This document shows, piece after piece, positions 46,439-54,109 of a stretch of 64,000 nt of DNA. The position numbers and the translations under genes are program-made. Source of the DNA: JALJPB01 sp963933115 (GTDB taxonomy: Bacteria > Pseudomonadota > Gammaproteobacteria > Enterobacterales > Alteromonadaceae); NCBI GenBank assembly GCA_963933115.1, contig CAWVSL010000008.1, forward strand, positions 40,180-104,179. The letters are read 5' to 3'. Below the pieces are notes generated by a model. It was given only the letters and a program-made list of their open reading frames with translations. It made no database searches and was not told the origin of the DNA. Positions within the stretch are counted from its first letter, which is position 1. Every line of letters starts with the position of its first letter.

Positions 46439-47317
46439 ATGCCCATTCAAACCCCTATTCGTGGCTTACGTTCTTTTTGTGTTGCTTCAAAATGTTTAAG
46501 CTTTAAACATGCTGCTGCACAGTTATTTCTTACGCCATCAGCCGTTAGTCATCAAATAAAACAACTTGAAGAACAATTAGGTACCGTTTTATTTAAAAGA
46601 AATGTCCGTTCAATAGAGCTAACCTCTGCAGGTAAGCAATTTTATCTGTCAATTCAGCCGTTAATTAACAAGTTAGAATCAACAATTTCAGAGTTTACCC
46701 ATAACCAACAAAATAAAACAATCGTCATCTCTTTGCCTGAGTTTTTTGCTAACGAGCTCTTTATTCCACGCTTGAGTGAATGGTCGGAAAAAAACCCAGA
46801 AATCAATCTGCAACTTGAAACAATAAAAGCGGGTGGCGAATCATCGCAACGAGCTGATTTATCAGTAGTTCTTTCAAGAGGCAAGCCAAATGCCAATGTA
46901 ATTCATGAGCTATTCCCAATCTATTATGCCCCGGCCTGTAATAAAAAACTCTACCGGAAGCTAAAAAACTTAGGGTTTGATGCGTTAAAAAATACGCCTT
47001 TAATACTCCATCAGTCTCGTCCTTGGTCATGGCATCAATGGGCGGACAAAGCAAATGTCATCGATTTTGATCCTAAACAAATCATACAGTTTGATAGTAT
47101 GTTTGGTGTTGTCCGTGCAGCACAGCAAGGTATGGGTATAGCCTTAGTTCCATTGCCGGCTACTAAGGCGTGGTTTTCAGAACAATCACTCATTAAGTTA
47201 TTTGACGAAGAGCTAAACACTAATGATAGGTATTATTTAGTTCAACACGAAAATATGGAAAACAATCGTGAACTTACCCTGTTTGCTGACTGGGTTAAAA
47301 AAACCTTTGCTGTTTAA
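46439..47317 (+). CDS. LysR-type transcriptional regulator, GcvA-like
   Basis: A 292-aa LysR-family DNA-binding regulator. The winged HTH is at residues about 8-67 (LSFKHAAAQLFLTPSAVSHQIKQLEEQLG), followed by a helix and a periplasmic-binding-protein-like effector domain. WSWHQWADKA and GMGIALVPLP recall the GcvA/AmpR branch. It lies between two copies of the shared promoter module and near the third, so it is the best candidate for the factor that binds them. Its effector is unknown. Confidence 0.92.
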   Translation: MPIQTPIRGLRSFCVASKCLSFKHAAAQLFLTPSAVSHQIKQLEEQLGTVLFKRNVRSIELTSAGKQFYLSIQPLINKLESTISEFTHNQQNKTIVISLPEFFANELFIPRLSEWSEKNPEINLQLETIKAGGESSQRADLSVVLSRGKPNANVIHELFPIYYAPACNKKLYRKLKNLGFDALKNTPLILHQSRPWSWHQWADKANVIDFDPKQIIQFDSMFGVVRAAQQGMGIALVPLPATKAWFSEQSLIKLFDEELNTNDRYYLVQHENMENNRELTLFADWVKKTFAV

Positions 47318-47340
47318 GGAAACCCTTTAATTAATCCGAG

Positions 47341-47406
47341 GTGAAATTTATTCACTCCATGAGTGTATTTATCTCGTTTGTCAGATAACCAATAAATTTT
47401 TATAGT
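47341..47406 (+). promoter_or_regulatory. Promoter/operator module, copy 2 (drives the small TPR-like protein)
   Basis: GTGAA (47341-47345), 5 bp, TTCAC (47351-47355), 7 bp, GTGTA (47363-47367), 5 bp, CTCGT (47373-47377), then -35 TTGTCA (47378-47383), a 17-bp spacer and -10 TATAGT (47401-47406). Same register as the modules at 46141 and 50529. The predicted 5' UTR of about 36 nt has a small hairpin GTATCA/TGATAC (47413-47427). Confidence 0.75.
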
Positions 47407-47447
47407 AAGGGTGTATCAAATTGATACGTCACTTAAAGAGAAAACAC

Positions 47448-47918
47448 ATGAATATTAAACATACTTTATTAACCACGCTAATAGTATCTAGCGCCTTTAC
47501 AAGTTCTGTATCAGCCCTTGAGAATAGTAGCTCGTTTAAACTCGCTATCGTTAAAGACTATCTAGGTAGCCGCTCAATCGCCTTAGGTAATTATGCTAAA
47601 GGTATTAATTACCTAACACGAAACAACACGATTAATTCAACTTTTGAATCAAAAATGGGTTTGTGCACAGCGTATATAAAAACGAGCAATATCGATAAAT
47701 CAGAGTCAGCCTGTACCTCTGCTATTAATGATTTAAAGACAATAAAGAAAGATAATAAACAAGTAACTTATATTAAATCTGTTAGTTACAGTAATCGTGG
47801 TGTATCAAGGTATTTAAACGATGATATCGCTGGTGCAATAGAGGATTTAACCACAGCTGTTTTAATTGATTCAAATCCAATCACTACACACAACTTAAAA
47901 TTAGCTAAGTATAAATAA
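47448..47918 (+). CDS. Small secreted TPR-like protein
   Basis: A 156-aa protein with a clear signal peptide (MNIKHTLLTTLIVSSAFTSSVSA). The mature part has degenerate tetratricopeptide-like helices: RSIALGNYAKGINYLTRNN, a middle with two Cys (GLCTAYIKTS, SACTSAINDL), and YSNRGVSRYLNDDIAGAIEDLTTAV. The ATG at 47448 is chosen; the frame extends to a TTG at 47421, but that start would place charged residues before the leader. Function unknown. It is preceded by promoter module copy 2, so it is probably co-controlled with the two candidate sRNAs. Confidence 0.8.
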   Translation: MNIKHTLLTTLIVSSAFTSSVSALENSSSFKLAIVKDYLGSRSIALGNYAKGINYLTRNNTINSTFESKMGLCTAYIKTSNIDKSESACTSAINDLKTIKKDNKQVTYIKSVSYSNRGVSRYLNDDIAGAIEDLTTAVLIDSNPITTHNLKLAKYK

Positions 47919-47989
47919 CTAATTTAACCATACAATAATTTAGTTACACACCTAGACTATTACCATTAAGACAATTTAGGAGTACAAAA

Positions 47990-48121
47990 ATGATTAAAAA
48001 CATGACCAGTTATTTTCATTTAATGTCTGACTTTATATATGAAATAAAAAATATTTCTATTAGTCAGTGGGATGTTGAAAGTAAAAACGATGAAGTAACA
48101 AATGAGACAGTTGATATATAA
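47990..48121 (+). CDS. Small protein, 43 aa
   Basis: A 43-codon ORF (MIKNMTSYFHLMSDFIYEIK start) with a strong ribosome binding site, AGGAG 7 bp before the ATG. It is amphipathic and ends acidic (ESKNDEVTNETVDI). Unknown function. It lies 70 bp after the TPR-like gene and may be in the same transcript. Confidence 0.5.
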   Translation: MIKNMTSYFHLMSDFIYEIKNISISQWDVESKNDEVTNETVDI

Positions 48122-48649
48122 TAATTAAGGTAAATATGGAAAAATTAAGCGTTAGGTGGCAACACTTCCTATGTTAAATATTGATTTAGGAGGGAGTTTA
48201 GAAGTCATATTCTTTATGAACATGTGTTGCCATCTACAAAATTTTTTAAAGATACGTTTTTAAAACTTATCCTGTCATTTAAAAAGTATTCATTCCTCAC
48301 TCTTGATATTTTATACATAACCTCAGATAAACGGCAAACGCCGGCTAAAGCGATTAAATGACATCAAGGTTCAAATTCGCTCATAACTTATACAGGTTAG
48401 CAGTTGTATATTATTTGTTCTTCACATATACTAGAAAAATATTGTGAGTAGCCCCTTCCTCTTTACTGACATATTATTTATTACCTATTGTTATGCCTTT
48501 CCTTCATCTAGTCAGCCATCTTTAGAAATTTTACTTATTTATTTGGCTTCCAGAAAGTTTACAGATACTCAATCTTTCGATTTGGTCAAAAACAATAATA
48601 AGTTGTGTTTATATTCGGCGTTTTAACGCCAACTTTTTAGAGTTTTATT
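48122..48649. other. Structured spacer between small ORFs
   Basis: About 530 bp with paired sequences: TGGCAACAC (48157-48165) with GTGTTGCCA (48224-48232), enclosing a perfect Shine-Dalgarno AGGAGG (48188-48193) that has no start codon at normal distance; TGTCATTTAA (48273-48282) with TTAAATGACA (48354-48363); and a small hairpin GGCGT-TTTA-ACGCC (48618-48631) followed by TTTTT. No convincing ORF; the GTG-start frame at 48444 is doubtful. Confidence 0.45.
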
Positions 48650-48817
48650 ATGTCTTATACATACAATGGTCAACAGATCCCTATAATGCAACCAGTGCAT
48701 TCAATTTCTGTCAATAATAACCACGTTGTGATTAACCATGCGCTTGGTAAAAGTAATGTTTCTTTTTCAAACTCGTCTGATTTTAAAGCATTCCTTTGTT
48801 GGTTGTCTGAACGTTAG
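48650..48817 (+). CDS. Small protein, 55 aa
   Basis: A 55-codon ORF starting MSYTYNGQQIPIMQPVHS and ending FKAFLCWLSER. It is Asn/Ser/His-rich with alternating polar and hydrophobic residues like a beta hairpin. It sits just after a hairpin plus T run that might attenuate it. The ribosome binding site (TTTAGAG) is weak. Unknown function. Confidence 0.4.
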   Translation: MSYTYNGQQIPIMQPVHSISVNNNHVVINHALGKSNVSFSNSSDFKAFLCWLSER

Positions 48818-48864
48818 ATTCAAGCTAAGAAATCTTCTCACCTAACTCGATTTATAACGTTTAT

Positions 48865-49317
48865 ATGTTCTCAATTAATGATCTAGACAATATCAATAAA
48901 GAATTACAACCACTGAGAATTCTTGCTGACAGAGAACTTAAATCTATTTACGGTCTCTCAGGTCAGATATATACCCCTCATATCGACATTCATACTGAGG
49001 TCTGTATCAAAAAAGCCCGTATATTGATTGATCTAAAAAATAATGGGCTTATACCTTTTACTGAAGTAGAAATAATTAGTGAAAAATTGATGATTTTACA
49101 TCAAAGGGTTAAAAATCATCAAGTAGTTGAATACGATGGTTTTTTTTATAAGTGTCGATACTCCCCATTAAAATTAAGCAAAACAGGAAAAAGCGTGCGA
49201 AAATGGGCGAAGTATTGGTTAAGACTATTAATTGATGAAACGCCAGATCAAGAGTGGGAAAGCTCAGTTAAAGAAATTTGGCCAGAGTACTTTGTTATCA
49301 AAAATGTAGCACTCTAA
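48865..49317 (+). CDS. Hypothetical protein, 150 aa
   Basis: I do not recognise this protein. It is soluble, helical and rich in charged residues (LDNINKELQPLRILADRELKS; KSVRKWAKYWLRLLIDETPD), with no signal peptide. The ribosome binding site is poor. It lies 47 bp after the 55-aa ORF and upstream of ltaE in the accessory-looking region. Composition resembles its neighbours. Confidence 0.65.
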   Translation: MFSINDLDNINKELQPLRILADRELKSIYGLSGQIYTPHIDIHTEVCIKKARILIDLKNNGLIPFTEVEIISEKLMILHQRVKNHQVVEYDGFFYKCRYSPLKLSKTGKSVRKWAKYWLRLLIDETPDQEWESSVKEIWPEYFVIKNVAL

Positions 49318-49495
49318 CGAGAGGGTCTAGTACACGTAATCACATTAAATTTCCTCTTATTATATCGTCCTTACTATTATATTAATAAATCAATTAAAAT
49401 TATTAATAATCACGTATACTCTGTTTTAATTCATATGGTTACAGTATTCATTCGAGTCTATTAAACTCTTTTTAACTTCAATTTTGGACAATGAC

Positions 49496-50503
49496 ATGAT
49501 TGACTTTCGCTCTGACACCGTTACTAAACCTTGTAAAAAAATGCGTCATGCTATGTCCCAAGCTGAAGTAGGAGATGATGTTTATAACGATGACCCTACA
49601 GTAAATGATTTAGAGCAATGGGCAGCAAAGCAACATAATTTTGAAGCCGCATTATTTTGTAGTTCCGGTACTCAAGCTAATTTATTGGCACTGATGGTAC
49701 ATTGTCAGCGCGGTGACGAATATTTATGTGGTCAACAGGCGCATAATTATAAATTTGAAGGCGGTGGTGCTGCAGTACTTGGCTCTATTCAACCACAACC
49801 TATTCATAATGAAAAAGATGGCACTATTAGCCTATTAAAACTTAAGCAGGCTATAAAACCAGATGACTCGCATTTTGCCCAGACAAAGTTAGTCAGTATA
49901 GAAAACACCATTAATGGCAAAGTACTACCCTTGAATTATTTGGCTGAACTTAGAGAGTTTGTTAATGAACACCAATTAAGTCTCCACTTAGACGGCGCCC
50001 GAGTATATAACGCTGCAACCGCATTAGACGTTGAAATAACTGAGATTACCCAATACTTTGATAGTATGACCGTATGTTTATCTAAAGGGCTTGGAGCGCC
50101 TATTGGTTCATTGCTATTTGGTTCAGATGCGTTCATCAAAACAGCCCGAAGATGGCGAAAAGTTCTGGGTGGCGGTATGCGGCAAGCTGGCATTCTTTGC
50201 GCTGCGGCCAAAATTGCTCTCGAAGATAACATTAGCAAACTAAAAACAGATCATGAAAACGCTCAGTATCTCGCAAAACAGCTTAACAATATCAACGGTT
50301 TTTCAGTTGAACTTAAGCAGGTGGAGACTAATATGGTTTTTGTCAAAATTGATAAAACGGTTGATATTTTTTCAATTGCAAATAATCTAAAAGCCCAAAA
50401 AATCATGCTGACACCAAGTGAAAACATGCGTTTAGTTACACATCTAGATATTAATAAAGATAAAATAGATCGCTTTATTTCAGTATTAAAAACACATCTA
50501 TGA
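49496..50503 (+). CDS. ltaE: Low-specificity L-threonine aldolase
   Basis: PLP enzyme that cleaves L-threonine/L-allo-threonine to glycine and acetaldehyde. The protein, about 335 aa, begins MIDFRSDTVTKPCKKMRHAM and carries the PLP lysine in VCLSKGLGAPIGSLL. It also has GDDVYNDDPTVNDLE and LHLDGARVYNAA, all family hallmarks. The ATG at 49496 is preferred to an upstream TTG (49484). It is followed by the third promoter module and candidate sRNA 2. Confidence 0.95.
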   Translation: MIDFRSDTVTKPCKKMRHAMSQAEVGDDVYNDDPTVNDLEQWAAKQHNFEAALFCSSGTQANLLALMVHCQRGDEYLCGQQAHNYKFEGGGAAVLGSIQPQPIHNEKDGTISLLKLKQAIKPDDSHFAQTKLVSIENTINGKVLPLNYLAELREFVNEHQLSLHLDGARVYNAATALDVEITEITQYFDSMTVCLSKGLGAPIGSLLFGSDAFIKTARRWRKVLGGGMRQAGILCAAAKIALEDNISKLKTDHENAQYLAKQLNNINGFSVELKQVETNMVFVKIDKTVDIFSIANNLKAQKIMLTPSENMRLVTHLDINKDKIDRFISVLKTHL

Positions 50504-50518
50504 TGCTAATGCTCATAA

Positions 50519-50584
50519 GTGAAAATACTTCACCTATTGAGTGAAATATTCTCGTTTGCTGATGGCAATTGATAGCTATAGAAT
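50519..50584 (+). promoter_or_regulatory. Promoter/operator module, copy 3 (drives candidate sRNA 2)
   Basis: GTGAA (50519-50523), 5 bp, TTCAC (50529-50533), 7 bp, GTGAA (50541-50545), 5 bp, CTCGT (50551-50555), then -35 TTGCTG (50556-50561), a 17-bp spacer and -10 TAGAAT (50579-50584). This is the most regular copy, with a perfect TTCAC/GTGAA dyad plus an upstream GTGAA half-site shared with copy 2. Confidence 0.75.
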
Positions 50585-50590
50585 TAACTT

Positions 50591-50680
50591 GTTTTCGAAT
50601 CTCCCCGATTCTTGTAACGCAAAGTGTTTTTACTGCTTAAACTGTACATTTTAGGACATCATTTGATGTCCTTTTTTTTT
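50591..50680 (+). ncRNA. Candidate small RNA 2 (about 90 nt)
   Basis: Predicted start G lies seven bases after the -10, as in sRNA 1. It begins GUUUUC, then hairpin GAAUC-UCCCC-GAUUC (50597-50611), an A/U-rich middle (CAAAGUGUUUUUACUGCUUAA) and a strong terminator AGGACATCA/TGATGTCCT (50653-50672) with nine T. The 5' hairpin and overall design match candidate sRNA 1 though the terminator stems differ in sequence, the pattern expected of diverged paralogues. Confidence 0.65.
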
Positions 50681-50776
50681 AGCTCATAAAATAAATTTTA
50701 AAATACTCATAATTCGAGCAACTAAAGCAAAATAGCTAGTTTTCATTATGCCAAAATTTGAGTGACATACCGCGGG

Positions 50777-51544
50777 TCAACTTTTATATTTTTTTAGGTA
50801 AGTAATTAAAAATTGATCAACAAAGCCTAATTTATGATAAACCAGTCTTCCTGCCTCTGAAGCTTGCAGCACAACATAGTTTGCCTGCCATTTGTCGGCA
50901 CGTTGAATAAGGAGGCGCATCATTTGCGTCGCGTACCCCTTACCTCGATGATCACCTGGTACTCCAATCTGATGAATACCGACAACATCACCCGTTTTAA
51001 ACAATAACCCTGTAGCAACAGGCTGTAAGTTTTTGTTATAGGCCAACAATATCTGTATATCTTCGCAATCAAGAAGCGGCACAATAACTTTTGAATCAAT
51101 GCTATAGCCAAACGCCTTACTCCCAGTGGCTACCCAGGCTGCAATATCTGCCTCGTCACTAAGGCGTTTAATACTTATCGGGAATCGGACCTCTTGAGTG
51201 TTAATGTGTTGTTGCTTATCAAGAGGAAGGACCATGGCTGTGTGCTGAAAGGCCCGTTGCCAGTCACAGCTATTATCGACTAACGCATCAACAGTTTCTC
51301 GTGGTGAGGCTGAACCATCTTCGCTCATCATCGGCCACAGCGGGAAGAGTGTGCCATTAGGTAACACTTTGCCCGTTTGCTCCAAGCTTTCAACGGATAC
51401 CGGCCATGCGATATTGGCCCATGCACGGTTAGGCCAACTGATACTTTTTCGTAGCTGACCATTATCATCTTCGTATAATAATCGAGCGCCATAACGTTGC
51501 CACAGCGTCTTCAGGTTATTGAGATTAGCGCTATCAATATGCAT
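50777..51544 (-). CDS. GNAT-family N-acetyltransferase
   Basis: About 255 aa. The C-terminal half is a GNAT acetyltransferase with the acetyl-CoA motif VPGDHRGKGYATQMMRLL and a final YHKLGFVDQF. The N-terminal 110 residues form a separate, less familiar region (PNRAWANIAWPVS). The start MHIDSANLN at 51544 is chosen because GAGGAA precedes it at 8 bp; the frame extends 8 codons further. Substrate unknown. It lies 89 bp before serC on the opposite reading order (downstream on the same strand). Confidence 0.85.
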   Translation of the reverse strand: MHIDSANLNNLKTLWQRYGARLLYEDDNGQLRKSISWPNRAWANIAWPVSVESLEQTGKVLPNGTLFPLWPMMSEDGSASPRETVDALVDNSCDWQRAFQHTAMVLPLDKQQHINTQEVRFPISIKRLSDEADIAAWVATGSKAFGYSIDSKVIVPLLDCEDIQILLAYNKNLQPVATGLLFKTGDVVGIHQIGVPGDHRGKGYATQMMRLLIQRADKWQANYVVLQASEAGRLVYHKLGFVDQFLITYLKKYKS

Positions 51545-51633
51545 AATTGTTTCCTCAATAATGAACACATAAAAAAAGTGTGATAAATCTCATTCGCTTT
51601 TCCAAACAATCATCCACACTCCTATATGTTCAT

Positions 51634-52749
51634 TTACTCTGTGGCTTGTTGATAAGCCCAAGTCAACCAAGGCAGTAAGGCCAGCAGATCTGATTTTTGT
51701 ACTGTTGCACCACACCAGATTCTTAAACCAGAAGGTGCATCTTTGTAGGCGCCAATATCAAAAGCGACCTGCTCATCAGCTAATAGTTTAATCATGGTTT
51801 CAATTTGTTCATTATTCGCTTTTATTTGAAAACAAACACTGGTATTTGAACGAATTTCTGCGCTTTTAGCTAAGAAGTCGATCCAATCATTCTCTGCAAC
51901 ATATTCCTCTAAAACATTTAAGTTCCCTTGGCTTTTTTCAATAGCCGCTGGTAAACCGCCAATGCTATCAATCCAAGATAAAGCATCAAGGTAGTCTTCA
52001 ACACATAAAAGTGATGGCGTATTAATAGTGGCTCCTTTAAAGATACCCTCAATTAATTTACCGTTACTTGTTAAACGAAATACTTTAGGTAATGGCCATG
52101 CTGGTGTATAAGACTCAAGACGTTCAACTGCTCTTGGACTTAAAATCAGCATGCCGTGAGCGCCCTCACCACCTAGTACTTTTTGCCAACTAAAGGTAGC
52201 GACATCAATTTTATGCCAGTCAATATCCATAGCAAAAACAGCACTCGTCGCATCGCAAATGGTTAAGCCACTGCGGTCAGCGCTTATCCAATCTGCATTA
52301 TCAACTTTCACACCTGAAGTAGTCCCGTTCCAGGTAAAAATAATATCGTGATCAGGATTAGATTTTGTAAAGTCTGGTAGTTGACCATAGTCGGCTACAA
52401 AAGGACGTGCATCGTCAAGTTTTAATTGTTTGGCAACATCTGTTACCCAACCAGAGCCAAAAGACTCCCACGCAAAAACATCAACCGGACGTTCACCTAA
52501 TAAAGACCACATCGCCATTTCCATGGCTCCGGTGTCAGATCCAGGTACTATGCCAACTTTATATCCTGATGGTAAACTTAATAACCGTGAAGTTTCATCA
52601 ATGGCTTTTTTTAAACGTTCTTTACCTATACTACTTCGATGAGAACGACCTAGGCTGTCAATGTTTAATGAACTAAGATCATAACCAGGACGTTTAGTAC
52701 AAGGGCCCGAAGAAAAATTTGGATTTGCCGGTTTTACATTAGGTTTCAT
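51634..52749 (-). CDS. serC: Phosphoserine aminotransferase
   Basis: PLP enzyme converting 3-phosphohydroxypyruvate and glutamate to phosphoserine. The 371-aa protein is of the PSAT branch common in alphaproteobacteria and archaea rather than the E. coli branch: NPNFSSGPCTKRPGYD at the start, GRSHRSSIGK, the PLP lysine in FSWQKVLGGEGAHG and TINTPSLLCVEDYLDAL. It is a single gene followed by the GNAT gene. Confidence 0.92.
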   Translation of the reverse strand: MKPNVKPANPNFSSGPCTKRPGYDLSSLNIDSLGRSHRSSIGKERLKKAIDETSRLLSLPSGYKVGIVPGSDTGAMEMAMWSLLGERPVDVFAWESFGSGWVTDVAKQLKLDDARPFVADYGQLPDFTKSNPDHDIIFTWNGTTSGVKVDNADWISADRSGLTICDATSAVFAMDIDWHKIDVATFSWQKVLGGEGAHGMLILSPRAVERLESYTPAWPLPKVFRLTSNGKLIEGIFKGATINTPSLLCVEDYLDALSWIDSIGGLPAAIEKSQGNLNVLEEYVAENDWIDFLAKSAEIRSNTSVCFQIKANNEQIETMIKLLADEQVAFDIGAYKDAPSGLRIWCGATVQKSDLLALLPWLTWAYQQATE

Positions 52750-53326
52750 TTATGTTCCTGTCAGCTCAATAAACACTATGAGCTTTTAATTGTAAATGTT
52801 GATATTCAGATCATGGTCATGGTGAAAAAATTCCAAACAAATATTGCCTTAAATGTAGGCGACGCTCAATAGAATTTGAATAGAATTATACCATTAATAA
52901 AGAGTCACAATATAAACAACAATGAAAACTCACAAATAATGGAAAATATGCATTAAATGTAAATATAAAAAATAGGTAAGCAATTAGGTTAAAGTGATAA
53001 TTTTATGAAAAAATACAATTTTTGTTAAAAATTAGGATATTAGAAAAGAGTAAAACTAAAAATTTTAGCTCTAAGGCTTCAACTAAAAAAGAACGATTTA
53101 CTCTTATTTATTTGCGCTAATATCATTTAAAATCTAAGTTAACTATTGTTTTTTATATGTTTATTTTAAATAGTTAATCTTTAATTTAACCTCTTAATAC
53201 AGAGAAATAAAAACTAGCTATATAAAATATTTATGATAATACCCACGAATAATAAGATTTCTATTGCTCAATTCACTGTTATTTCTTAGTATGTTGATGA
53301 CAATAATAAATTAAGGAACAAAAATC
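52750..53326. other. Long AT-rich spacer upstream of the HU gene
   Basis: 577 bp, divergent between serC and hup. It is very A/T-rich, which suits the strong promoters usual for HU genes, but I could not choose a single -10/-35 pair. No ORF or strong hairpin seen. Confidence 0.3.
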
Positions 53327-53602
53327 ATGAACAAAAGTGAATTAGTAGCGAAAATTGCTGAAGGCGCAGACATATCTAAAGCATCAGCTGGCAGTGCTTT
53401 AGAGAGTTTAATTGGTGCAGTAACAACTGAATTAGCTAATGGTGGTGATGTCGCATTAGTTGGTTTTGGGACTTATAAAGTAAATGACCGTGCTGCTCGT
53501 ACGGGTCGTAATCCTCAAACAGGTGCAGAGATTCAAATTTCCGCAGCAAAAGTTCCTGCTTTTAAAGCCGGCAAAGCATTGAAAGACGCAGTTAACGGTT
53601 AG
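53327..53602 (+). CDS. hupB: DNA-binding protein HU
   Basis: A 91-aa nucleoid-associated protein. MNKSELVAKIAEGADISKASA opens the dimerisation part; the DNA-binding arm signature VNDRAARTGRNPQTGAEI and the closing PAFKAGKALKDAVN are typical of HU rather than IHF. Ribosome binding site AAGGAAC precedes the ATG. Here it stands alone with its own terminator, not next to lon. Confidence 0.95.
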   Translation: MNKSELVAKIAEGADISKASAGSALESLIGAVTTELANGGDVALVGFGTYKVNDRAARTGRNPQTGAEIQISAAKVPAFKAGKALKDAVNG

Positions 53603-53678
53603 TTGTTCTGGTTACATATCCCTTTATATCATCGGCAGAATTTGTAACCATTATTATAATTCGTTTATTGGTCATTAT

Positions 53679-53716
53679 TGCCGAAGGTTGTCTAAAAACT
53701 CCTTGCGGCATTTTTT
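53679..53716 (+). terminator. Rho-independent terminator of the HU gene
   Basis: Stem TGCCGAAGG (53679-53687) / CCTTGCGGCA (53701-53710) with one bulged base, followed by TTTTTT. It lies 77 bp after the stop. Confidence 0.85.
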
Positions 53717-54109
53717 ATTCCCCGCCTAACTAAATAGTAATTAACCCAGTGAGTAACCCATACTCAAATTAATTTCAATACAGACTAAAAAATAAAAATC
53801 CTCATACTTTACAATATATTATTAAATATATTCTCTTCAATTACTTATTATTTATATCTCATATATCGATATAAAAGCTAATGAATAAACCCGCGCCTAT
53901 ATTCTATAAATCCACTAAAATTAATCCATGACTACAATATAAAATCAAAAGTGACGCCGATTTTATTGCATACATAACCGATTTACTGTTAACACTACAC
54001 AGAAAAATATCTTTATAGTAAATAGGTAATTTCAGGATAAATGATAATTTAATGATGATATGTCATCTTATTATATTACCAAATAGATGATTAAAAAAAG
54101 TTGGGTGGA
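53717..54109. other. Leader region of the sugar operon
   Basis: 393 bp. A dyad GATGA-N4-TCATC (54054-54067) lies 43 bp before the first gene and could be an operator. No gene seen; AT-rich. Confidence 0.35.

Noticed and set aside
47341..47355. CRP-like site GTGA...TCAC in the promoter module
   Set aside because: CRP needs GTGA-N6-TCAC within TGTGA-N6-TCACA; here the gap is 7 bp and the flanking bases do not fit. The fixed dyad is TTCAC-N7-GTGAA instead.
48444..48626. 60-aa ORF with GTG start
   Set aside because: No ribosome binding site, unusual composition, and it runs through the GGCGT/ACGCC hairpin; probably chance.
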